Source: Symsagittifera roscoffensis (lineage: Eukaryota; Xenacoelomorpha; Acoela; Convolutidae). From it: a stretch of 64,000 nt of DNA. Positions 12,280 to 22,887 of this stretch are shown in pieces. A program made the translations under genes and the position numbers. Location: the NCBI RefSeq assembly GCF_963678635.1, contig NC_087066.1, positions 47,279,129 to 47,343,128 of the forward strand. Direction: 5' to 3'. Below the pieces are notes generated by a model that ran no database searches, was not told the DNA's origin, and saw only the letters and a list, made by a program, of their open reading frames with translations. Every line of letters begins with the position of its first letter. Within the stretch, counting starts at the first letter, position 1.

Positions 12280-13345
12280 GGGAATGACGGAACAATTTTT
12301 CAGAAAACAACTTTTAAATAGAACAAGAGTACTCGTATATCAGGGCAAAGCTATGAATATTCCGAATGTCCCTTAATTCATACCAAAGTTTTGGGGAAAA
12401 AAATATTGAAAATCTATAAAATTTGAACAATAACAAAGTGTGAAAAGTTGAGTCGTATGAAATTATTACGATTGGTCCTGTTAGCCAGCCTCAACTTATT
12501 TTGGAACGATTTTGTTGTGCGGGATAATTTGCCACGCATAAATAGTTCGCATTACCATCTCAGCAATATGAATGAATTCTTCAAAGCGCACACAATTTAG
12601 TCCAGAGCATGGCCAATTTAGCAATTTTTTAAACCTCCAGAATATTACAAAAAGTTATTGAAAGTTAAAATATCTTTTTGATTTTGAACTCACAAAAACG
12701 TTATTTTCAATGGGGTATAAAAAATTTTGTTGAAATTTCTTATTTTGATCGGCGAAAATTGACCGATTAAAAAAAACCACACCGAGCATAAACATTCCGT
12801 TTTCTTCGAAAGTCCGGAACAACAAGACTCCTCGTATCAGGGTGAGGCCCTGAATAAACCGACTGCCCTTTAAGGTCTATGGAGCAGTAATAACACGAAA
12901 AGTTAAATGTAAAAAAAAATAAAATGAACTTTTTTTAATTAAAGATTTTTGCAAAAAACATCCCCGCACACGCTATATAAAGTACAAAGTGATAGATTTC
13001 GCTCCTATTAACAAATCACTTATGGCAAATAAGCTTTCTTCAACCAATTGAACAATTTCTGAGCCGGATTAAATTTCCGCTTACGCTTTATTAGCTCGAA
13101 ATATATAAAGCGTTAATTGTCCCAAATTGGCCAAAATGGCAGTCTTTAAACCCAAATAACTTTGCCAAAAATAAACACAGGTGAAATTTTTTTAAAATTA
13201 AGCTCAAGACAACAATAGCTTTCGAATGATATTTTAAGAATCTCGTCAAAAACGGCTAGTTAAAAACCCGAAATTTGTCTGAAGACAAAAAAATTTTGAG
13301 CACAAAAATTCCGTTACTTCCTTTACGAAAGTCGGAACAATGATA
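12280..13345 (-). repeat. Two head-to-tail copies of the GTTCCGACTTTCG dispersed family
   Basis: On the minus strand each copy begins with TTGTTCCGACTTTCG-like sequence (near 13340 and near 12825) and ends with a block holding GGCAGTCGGTT...CAGGGC...CCTGATACGAG (near 12831 and 12335). Unit length is about 500 bp. The end block contains GTCGGAAC-like sequence, an inverted copy of the start. Non-coding. Confidence 0.6.
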
Positions 13346-14999
13346 GTTTGTGTTAAAATCCTTAGCATTGACTGTACATTATAGTTGGTGATTGATCAAA
13401 ATGAACACTTTCAAAAGGAACACATTTTATGGCAACAATAATTGCATCGCAACAAGACATGCGACTTAGGTTGGAAAAAAAAGATAGTTCATAGCATCAT
13501 GTTTATAGTGTCAATCAGAGGGTTTACAAAGTTAAGTATGGAGACTTAATATATTGGGCGTGGCCTAATCAGCCCGCATCCCAATTTTTGTAACATTTCT
13601 GAATACCAATCTTTGAGGACTGGAGTGAGAAGTTTATCGGACAAGCCTTTATATACTGTGTCATAAAGACAACTTTTTTAAATTGATTTAAAATCATGAT
13701 GTGATTTTTTCTTGGTTTTGCTTTGTTTTCGATATCATCCGTTTTTAAGAATCATATTTTTTGACTTTTGCACGAAGGAAACAATGATAAAGCGTTTTTT
13801 TTCATGTTCATCTGCATGAACACCTAAAGAACACGTTGTTAAGTATATCAGAGCTGGTAGGGTTCATTTCCAACACAGTCTAAACAGGCAATTAAGCTGC
13901 CTTCCTCTAGATTGGAAACATTACTTATCGGGAAAATGTGGCACGTGCTCAGTTGGAAACATCTATTAGCCTGCCAAATGAACCCTGAGAGACCAAATCT
14001 GACAGTGCTAATTCATTCTGTCTGCCTGAATAACTGAATGTTCATACCACAAACACTATCATTAGACTGCTGTTTTTGCACTTTTGCTGCAACTCTTCAT
14101 TTTACCGTTTGTTCATATTACCAATTTCTCCTCAAAACTTTTGTTTAATTTTAAGATTTATTGTCTAGAGAATCTTTCAATAAATCTCAAATCTTAGTTT
14201 AAAGTTGTTTTAATTGAAGATGTTATAAGATTTGTATCTATCTGACTTTATCCTCGCAGCTCAAATATTCAAAATCAGCCTTTGTTAGCTTTGATTGACT
14301 TTCCAAAAACTGGGCAGCAAATGAAAGGCCTTGGAGTCTTTTCAGGTCGAATAGCCTTCAATTTTTGTGCTTGGAACTTTTTTTGTTATTCCATCTATCA
14401 GTGCTGAAAAGTGCAGATTATTTCTAAGTCGAAACAGTGGGATTAAAATATAAAGATGCGAGCGGTTTAATTTTGATTTTAAGGTTTTGCACTGAAAAAA
14501 ACGCCTAAAAATTACTCCAATGGTGCGTTGACTATATAAAAATTATAAATTGCTAACAGATGATAACCCTTTTGAAGCATTCTACGACAAATTCAAAGAA
14601 AGTGAGAAACAAAGGAAACATATTGTAGGCAGAGGCGTGCGAAAAAAAATTTATGACGGGCGGTTTCATCCGATGAAACATTTTTCCGACTCCTTTTGAG
14701 TGAATCAATACGAAATTTTTGAATCACGTAGTGAATATAACTTAAAAACTTTTTATGAAAAAAAAACAATTGAGAGCTTTTTATGAACGATTTGAATTTA
14801 AATAGTCCGTTTTTTCGTCGTGCGCCCCCCCCTCAAAAATAGCTATGTTGATATCCAATGCGCTTTTAGCAAAATTAAGGTTTGATCAGGTGAAAATTTA
14901 AGTGCTAAAAAATCACCAGGGTGGGCCTTTTGGGTGGTTAAGGCCGAATCTCAGAAGTCGGCGACTTTTACCTAGCTCTTCTTAAAAAACTTAGCTGCC
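13346..14999. other. Intergenic DNA up to the assembly gap
   Basis: No gene seen. The part from about 14630 to 14999 holds weakened pieces of the G-rich-end repeat family (CGTGCGAAAAAAAATTTATG and a GCGCCCCCCCCTC stretch). Confidence 0.5.
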
Positions 15000-15199
15000 N
15001 NNNNNNNNNNNNNNNNNNNNNNNNNNNNNNNNNNNNNNNNNNNNNNNNNNNNNNNNNNNNNNNNNNNNNNNNNNNNNNNNNNNNNNNNNNNNNNNNNNNN
15101 NNNNNNNNNNNNNNNNNNNNNNNNNNNNNNNNNNNNNNNNNNNNNNNNNNNNNNNNNNNNNNNNNNNNNNNNNNNNNNNNNNNNNNNNNNNNNNNNNNN
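15000..15199. other. Assembly gap (200 Ns)
   Basis: A run of exactly 200 undetermined bases, probably a fixed-size placeholder, so true spacing across it is unknown. Flanks are repetitive. Confidence 0.99.
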
Positions 15200-15637
15200 T
15201 TAAAAAATTAAGGATTGTAAAAAATAGTCGTTGATAAAAAAAAGGTCAATAATTAACAAAAGCAGAAAGTCTGCAACCAATTACTCAATTATTGGTTAGT
15301 GTCAACGTCTACAAATTTCCTTTTTGAATAAATAGTTTTGTTACCAATTCTATCTGATCTCTGATTGATTCTAACTTTTTGAAAAATAGTTTTGGAGAGA
15401 AATTTTGGAGAACTCCTGTAAAAGAAACCTGTAACCTTTTAAATGATGATTAAGATGACTGAATTTGACAAATCGTGTTTCCAAAACTTTTATAGGAAAT
15501 TCAAAATTGATGAAGTCAACGAGTATCCAAGTTATCTCTTATCTAGAGCACTGCGATAAGTTGGTGAAATTGTCAATTAACGCTACATAAGTCAGGTTTA
15601 TCTCAAACAGAAATTGCTGATTATTATCAGAATTTTG

Positions 15638-15700
15638 TCAGAACACGTATAGCTCTTATCAGAACACGTATACCTCTTATCAGAACACGTATGCCTCTGA
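15638..15700. repeat. Three-copy 21-bp tandem repeat
   Basis: Copies start at 15638, 15659 and 15680, each beginning TCAGAACACGTAT and ending CTCTTA or CTCTGA, with one or two differences between them. Confidence 0.85.
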
Positions 15701-15707
15701 TAGATTT

Positions 15708-15970
15708 GGGCGTTTTTAGGCAACTTTTGGCGTTTTTAAAAAGGCGTTTTTAGGCAACTTTTGGAAAACTGTGACCAAAAAATTGCGTTTTTTGGCGCAC
15801 CCTTCCCTCAAAATTAGTATATATTGGCGCCAAAAACGCTTTTAGAAAAGTTTTAGGGTCCGTCATCAAAAATGGATATATCAAAATAGTACAAAAGGGA
15901 CCCTTTGGGTCGGCAGGGGGTGGAATTCCTGAGGGGAAGCTAGCGTCGATACCCCCCTATATCCGCTGGT
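15708..15970 (-). repeat. Dispersed repeat, GGCGCC/G-rich-end family, copy 5
   Basis: It contains TTGGCGCCAAAAACGC, the TAGGGTCCGTCATCAAAAATG stretch and ACCCTTTGGGTCGGCAGG seen in copy 2. An internal block GGCGTTTTTAGGCAACTTTTGG is duplicated (near 15714 and 15744). Confidence 0.65.
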
Positions 15971-18250
15971 GAACTTCAGGCAGATTCATGAAATTGAAAA
16001 ACCTGTCGAATTTTCGTTCCGACTTTTGTAACGAAAGTAATTGTTCCGAATTTCGTAGCGAAAGTAACGGAATATTTACTCTCGGGGTTTTTTTTTCTTC
16101 ATACAAAGTTCGACTGTTTAACAAGCTATTTTTGACGGAATTTCTTTATATCATTCAAAAAAAATGGTTGCCCTGAGCTTAAATTTGAAATGATATTTCA
16201 CCTATGATTATTTTTTGCAAATTTATGGGGGTTTAAAGATTTCTATTTTAGACAAATTGAGACAGTCAACGCACGATTTATTTCGCGCTATTAACGCGTA
16301 AGCGGAGATTTATTCAGTCTTAGAAATCGTTCCAAATTGGTGCAAAAAGCTTATTTGTTATAATTGATTTGTTAAAAGGAGCAAAATCTATCCTTTTGTA
16401 TTTTATTTTGCGTGTGGAGTGATGATTTTCACAAAAAGTTTAAACAATCATAGACCCATTTGAACATAAATTATGACTGTCAGTTACGTAAATGCAAAAC
16501 TTACCACCCAAATGATGATATTTTGCGTATTAGATTACTAAATACAGCAAAATTATTGTTCCGAATTTCGTAACGAAAGTAACGGAATAATTGTGCGCGG
16601 TGTGGGTTTTTTTTCTTCAGACATATTTCGACTTTTTAATTAGCCATTTTTCATGTTATTTTTATTACATTGAATTTTTCATGTTATTACTGCTCCATAG
16701 GCCTTAAAAGGCAGTCGGAGCATTCAGTCTTGTTTCTTTTTGGCTATATGCAAGACTGTAAAGATGTCAGCCTACGTTTCCAAAACCACAAAACTACAAT
16801 GAGCCCAATTTTCCTCTGAACAGCCTATTTTTCAAGTGTCAGTGTTCGGAATAGGTAATTAGACAGTGTGTTTTTAAAGATACAAATAAGAATCAAACCC
16901 GTGTCTCGTAATGAAGATACAATAAAGTCAGACCCTAATTAAGACCGTGATGAAGACATTATTGATCGGTTTATTATTTTCGTGCGCAAAGAATTTATAT
17001 TACCATATACAAGGATTTATTATAACCTCCAGCCATTAATTTTAATTCCATTACTGCGTCACTGAATCATCTATTTTTCTCTCCATCCGCTTTCAACAAT
17101 ATAATCTATTAAATAATTTGAAACTCTATAGATTTTAATTTTTTTTAGATTTTTAAAGGGAACTACAGTTAAACCGTCCTGCCAATGATGAAATGAATTA
17201 AGACAAACCCAATAGTAAATTACTAATTTTATGCGAGGTTCCATTAAGACTTATTTCCGTTATCTGATTTAAATTCTCTTAAAACTCATTTTAAGGAACA
17301 GGAAACTACGAAGACTTTTAATGTACTTTAATTGAAATTTGTGATAAACGAATTTGAAAAGAATATCAATCAGTTTATCGAGGACAGCAGTTTTGTCATG
17401 AATTCCATGGATGGCAGCCCCAATGGATAAAATGGCTGACATATTTAGACTGAAATACTTCTAGTTGTTGAACCAGTGGTGCGCGCAGGATTTTTTTGAC
17501 AGAGGCAAAGATTTATGAGATAATTCAGTGCCTTTTTCATTAATAAGTCAGCTAATTCGACTGCAAATTATTAAAAGAAAAATCAATTTTTATGCTTTTC
17601 TTGGAACGTTTTGACCAAAAATCTGTGGTTTTTTGCGCCCCCTCTTCTGAATATACGCGGACTGACAAGGATGGAGTAAGATCAGCTTAAGTAAGAAAAA
17701 AACTTTGGAAACAAAACAATTTAAAATATCTACTGTTAAAAGTAAAACAATCAACTTAAATGAATTCTAAATGAATCTTAAGCCATCTTTCCTTTTTGTT
17801 CCGACTTTCGAAGAAAACAGAATATTTATGCTCGATGTGGTTTTTTTATTCAGTCAATTTTCACCGATCGAAATAATAATTTTCAACAAAATTTTTTATA
17901 CCCCACTGAAGATATCGACTTCCTGAGTTCAAATTTAAAGAGATATTTCACCTCCGATTATTTTTGTTAAGTTTTGGGGTTTGAAAATTGCCAAATTTGC
18001 AATGTTCTAGACTAAATTAAGCTCGCTTTTAAAGAGTTATTCATAATACTGAGAGCGTAACGCAAAATTGTTCCAAACTGAATTGAGCTAACTGGTCGTA
18101 TTAATTTCGTACGTTTCACAATTTTAATTTTACACATTGATTTTGTCCAATATGTATAGGTTTTTAATATATTTTTTCCCAAATACTACTTGATATGAAT
18201 TAGGAGACAGTCGGAACATTCAGGGCTTTGCCCAGATACGAGCAGACTTG
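15971..18250 (+). repeat. Copies of the GTTCCGACTTTCG family with interspersed non-coding DNA
   Basis: Starts with the GTAACGAAAGTAACGGAAT block occur near 16012 and 16557, and a GTTCCGACTTTCG start at 17797. Ends with GGCAGTCGGAGCATTCAG (near 16713) and GACAGTCGGAACATTCAGGG (near 18205) match those at 12.3-13.3 and 19.6 kb. The copy at 17797-18245 is nearly full length. A short G-rich-end repeat fragment lies at about 17476-17660. No gene in this stretch. Confidence 0.55.
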
Positions 18251-19333
18251 TCTTTTAATAACCTTGTTTTGGAGGCTTCTTAAATCAGTTTAAATTGAAT
18301 CAAATTTTTAAATGGATTGAAATTTTTTTTTTAAATCTTTTTCATGCTAACTATTTTATTCAGATTATAACTCAATTTTTTTAATTTTTTTTTTCAACTT
18401 TCAATCAATAAGAGCATGCTTTTGTTTTTACTTTCCGTGCTGATTTTTGACTTTGAGTGAAATTATAGAAATAGAGAGGTAAGAATTTCGCAAAGCAAAG
18501 TTAATGGTTCAAGCGATTCGAGCTAATCAAGCAAAATGTTGATCTACCACTGAACTTTGAAGAAATTTTTATCTAGTTCTATTATTAATTAATAGTTAAG
18601 GTTTCTGCGATTCGCAGAAAACCTATGAGAAACTATAAGCATATTTCAATAGTATTAGTTATCAACATTCCAAACTGAGTTATTTTGCTAAAAATTGCCT
18701 TTTTGTCCGACTCAAGATAGTTTTTTTTTAACCATCGAAAAATTTATTTGCTAAATCCTGAAAAGAATTTTCTCAACCTAATTTTTAAAAGTAAATAACG
18801 TTTCTCAGGCGACTGAAAAAGGCTGGATTTGTCGTGTTTTTTTGCTCAAATTTCTTATCAAAAATAAAAACTGAAAAATTTTGACTTGGTTTAATTGAGT
18901 TTGATCAAGTTTCTAGGCACTAAAAATGATCCTAAATTTTCCACGTACTTTGATGTAAATCAGTGTAACTCCCAGTTCAGATCTTAAAGAAGTTATGTAA
19001 AATCAATTTTGGTTTATTTTAAATTGATTTAATTCAATTTGTATCAATCACAAGCCTAGTTTTGTCCCAGTTGTTATATTAGCGGACAAAGAGCCTTTAA
19101 AAAAATAAAGTACAAATTTTTGTTAATTTACTTTTTAGGAAACCCGTGCTTTAACTACCGTTAAACAGTAAAATTGATGAGTTTCATTGTTTAGAAAGAA
19201 TTGATTCACAATTATTTGAAGAATATCAATTCACTCTGAAAACACAGTGCATATTATGTTAAAATAATTTTTCTTGAAAAGGCACTCCAAAAACCTCAAT
19301 TTGAGCAGCCAGATTAAATAATTTCACTGTTTT
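18251..19333. other. Intergenic AT-rich DNA, no gene seen
   Basis: No coding motif, tandem array or RNA gene recognised. Confidence 0.5.
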
Positions 19334-19640
19334 TGTTCCGACTTTTGTGACGAAAGTAACGGAAAATTTGTGCTCGGGTTGGGGTTTTTTTTTCTTCAGA
19401 CAAGTTTCGACTTTTTACTTAGCCATTTTTGACGGATTTTTTTTTATATCATTCGAAGGCTTTGTTGTCCTGAGCTTAAATTTGAAAAGATATTTACCTG
19501 TGATTTTTTCCGTAAAATTATGGGGGTTTAAAAATTGCCATTTGGCCAACAATTTTTAAATGCTATTACTGCTCCATAGACCTCAAAAGGCAGTCGGAAT
19601 ATTCAGGTCCTCGCCCTGATACGAACAGTTTTGTTTATTT
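19334..19640 (+). repeat. Internally shortened copy of the GTTCCGACTTTCG family
   Basis: Start block GTTCCGACTTTTGTGACG at 19335 and end block with GGCAGTCGGAATATTCAGG and CCTGATACGAAC near 19590-19625. About 200 bp of the usual interior is missing. Confidence 0.6.
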
Positions 19641-21344
19641 ATACCTTTGAGTTAGTTAGAGCCAGTGTTGCAAATTAAATTGTGCAACATTAGTGCAACG
19701 TTTGTTCTGTTTTCAAAATTTGTTCAAAATCTTTGCAGATAATCTGACTTCAATGTGGCTTTGTGTAAAAATCAAGCAGAAACTTGATAAAAATTTTGAA
19801 AGCCCTTTGCATTTTCGCGACATATATTGCGTTGACAAATAGCGTAGAATATAAAATGCCAAGAACAATAAAAGATTTTCGGTTCCACTAAGTCATTTCA
19901 AAACACTACCCCAGTGCATTTAGCATTGCAAAGTCTTTTTATTTCTGTCAAGAGCAAGAGTAGAAAAAACGAATTAACGAGACGGCCTGGCCTCGAATGC
20001 TTCGATGGCCATTTAACATCTCTCAAGTAGCTCTTGGTGATCATACGTTTTTTCTCAGTTTCTTCCCTTTTCGAGCCAATTGAACCGGCAGCCGATGCAA
20101 TTCCTTTATAGATAACTGAAAACTATATAATTGAAATAGCATAGATTCATTTTGGCCGACGGAATTGTCAATTTTCAAATCTGTATAACTCTACAAATAA
20201 TGGATGCAGGCTTAAATTCTTTTTTAAATGAGCACAGAGCTGAAATATTTTTCAAGAATTAGAAAAATCTGACCAAAAAAAAGGCTCTTAGTCTCGAATA
20301 CAAAACTATCTGGGTAAAAACCAGCCTGGGTACAAGTATTCCGTTGCTTTCTTCGAAAGTCGGAAAATAAAATTGATTGGATGTCACTTAATGCTTCATG
20401 ATGATTAATTTTAAAAAATAGAAAACAGCATTGCAAGCTGCGATATCAACAAACCGCAATTTTTAATGCAAACCAACAAAAGATATTTATACGCAAAATT
20501 TTTTAACTGATATTAGGATGAAAATATTGGGCGCAATTGTTTCATGCCCTAGCGCAATTTTTTAGTTCATCTTTGAAGTATGATAAAATGGTTTCCTTTG
20601 ATCCATGTACATTATGTTTTTTTTTCCTAAAAAATGCGCTCAAGCTCAGAGCATTGTAACACAAGAATGTTCAGAAGAAATGTTCAGATCATGAACAATA
20701 GTAACCTAAAAATCGTAATCGAAATTTTTGAAAAAAAAATAATTGACACATTGAAAAAAAATTGAGTGGTCCAATTACGCAAATCAATTTATTTTAATTG
20801 TGAACTATGCCTTCAAACTACACAAAAAAATCTTTTGCTTGAAAATAAAAAAAATCAATTCAAATTTTTCAGACATAAATGAATGATTTTTCAGCAACGC
20901 CTAAAATGCGAAGTTTTACTACCAATTAGTCTCCCAGGAAACGTGCGAGTCAAGCGTTCCTTAGCACAGACTGCTGGGTATGTTCCGCAGTTTATTTAAC
21001 TCTAGTTTAAAAGGTAAGACAGCTTATCTTTTATTTTATTTTTTTTAGATTGGATTCACAATTATTTCCAGAATCGCAATCAGTGTGTTTAGAGCATTTG
21101 TAAAAACAATATTTGAATTGTTACTTAGATTTTAATTGTCTTCTTATTTGTTTGAGTTTTGAAAAACGGCGCAAATTGAACCTATTTTTTGACTTATAAA
21201 AATCACAAATGCTCTTCGAGTTTTTTACAACATCGAGAACCAAAAAAATGAATACCTTAATTGACTTCGTTACTCGCAGGTTGTATAAAATGTACTTAGT
21301 TAAAGCGTATAGTTTAAGCTTAAATAAACTTGAGTGCAAACTTT
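19641..21344. other. Intergenic AT-rich DNA, no gene seen
   Basis: A short fragment at about 20325-20370 (CTTCGAAAGTCGG) belongs to the GTTCCGAC family. Otherwise nothing recognisable. Confidence 0.5.
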
Positions 21345-21720
21345 ACCAGTGGTGGCGAGGGTATGGACGCTTTTCCTTCAGGGATTCGACCCCCTGATCA
21401 CCCAACCACCCATAGGGTCCCTCCTTTGGTATTATTTAAGGCATCCGGTGTCGAACAAGTCTATATTTTTTACTAAGGCGCCTTCGATACAACTATCACA
21501 AAGTGACCCTGCGCCAAAAAAGAAATGTTTTTTTTTTCGGTCAAAACATTTCAATTTAAGAACAGTGTTTCAGGCTTGGTTTTTTCAAAAATTTCCCTGC
21601 GGTGCAGAAAATGTTTCCAGAGTAGGATCTTACTAGTGTTTGGGAGAGCTCTGAAAATCAATTTGCTCCACCTAAAAAAGGTCGAGAAATGGTTCAATAT
21701 ACTTTTTTGAAAATTTTTCG
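21345..21720 (+). repeat. Dispersed repeat, GGCGCC/G-rich-end family, copy 7
   Basis: It has AAGGCGCCTTCGATAC, TGCGCCAAAAAAG, GCGGTGCAGAAAATGTTTCC and GGGAGAGCTCTGAAAATCAA, aligning with copy 3. Three overlapping open frames of 61-100 codons here have no motifs and are best explained as repeat sequence. Confidence 0.6.
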
Positions 21721-22805
21721 CCCTCAAGATAATCCTATAATTCTGACCAAGTTTTTGAATGAGCAAGTTTTTGTACCTAAAATCAACTTCACAACCACAA
21801 ATCAACTCTAAGATTTGCCGTCGTCCAAGAGTTACAGCTTAATGAAAAAATTAGTTCGACACCATCCCTAGGTACCCGATAACCCAAAATTTAAACTCAA
21901 TGAATTTTTTCTCGAACTGTTACCCATAAGTTGTGCAATTCGAACCTTATAATAATACTCAAACGTTGAAAGTCAAAACTAATTTGGATTTGATCAATTT
22001 ACCAAGACAATCAATCAATAAACTCCAACTTTCATCTCAGAGTTGATTTGCTAAATGGCGAAATTTGTCGAGAGCCTTTGAACTGCTCTGATTTCTGAGT
22101 CTAGTTGAAAGTAATCGCATAGTTGGGACGATTACAAGTGTCTTGAGTTGGTAGAATACTTGCTTAAGTTTCGATCTCTGTTTGATAAATACTCGCAAAA
22201 TTTGAACTTTAGACGCTTCATCTTTTGGTAAAACGTTACCAAAACTGAAAATTACAGTAAACTGTCTTAGCTTATATTTGCATCACAATCAAGAATAGAC
22301 TTTATATCTTTTTTCAACACGTTGCTTAAGACTGATAAGTAACTTTTTGTCATTTATTAAACTCTTTTTATCTTACCAATTTCATTTTATTACCATATGA
22401 CAAAAACTGTGTAAGTCGGCGTGCATAATTTAATTCAAAATAACACACTTTGCTTACTACAGGAATTTTACTGTTCACAATTATTATCAAACTTGCTACT
22501 GTTTTCAGTCATTTAATCAGTGTAATTAATCTGTTTCAGTAGCTACTGGCTTTGAGACTGCAGATAAACAGCCGGGAAACCAGCCTGAAAACCAACGACC
22601 CTGAGTTCGATTTTTCTCGTCTGATTATTACTGATATTTATATTATCACCTCGTTACATAATCTTCTTACCATTGCCGAGGATTCCACAAAATTATAATT
22701 GTTTTTCTAACACTTTTTGACGAATTGGTTTTGTCAACTGAAGGGAACTGAGAAAAGGCGAACAATTGAGGAACCGCAAGTTGAAACGTAGTCGTGCTAA
22801 TCGTG
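21721..22805. other. Intergenic DNA upstream of the candidate exon
   Basis: No gene seen. A weak tRNA-like stretch at about 22535-22610 has poor A and B boxes and is not called. Confidence 0.45.
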
Positions 22806-22887
22806 ATGCCGTCGTTTCCGAAACTAAAGGGGTCTGGGTCGGAGAGTGGTTCGTCCAGTGACAGTTCCAAGGGATACTCCGACAAAA
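22806..22887 (+). CDS. Candidate alternative first coding exon of the PKA catalytic subunit gene
   Basis: An ATG at 22806 opens 27 codons plus one base, ending at a textbook donor (AAAA then GTAAGTAAT). An in-frame TGA lies 24 bases upstream, so this is the first Met. The segment is markedly more G+C-rich than its surroundings. The peptide begins MPSFPKLKG and has a Ser/Gly-rich acidic tract. It ends in phase 1, exactly as the canonical PKA exon 1 does, so splicing to 29248 would stay in frame and create Met before REFLAKAKEEF. PKA-C genes in many animals use alternative first exons. The product would lack the N-terminal Gly that is myristoylated in the canonical form. The join is inference; the exon could instead begin another, unseen gene. 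Confidence 0.45.

Noticed and set aside
15638-15700. CRISPR-like array
   Set aside because: A three-unit direct tandem repeat without spacers in a eukaryotic genome.
22535-22610. tRNA-like stretch with GAGTTCGATTTT
   Set aside because: The B box is imperfect and the arms do not pair.
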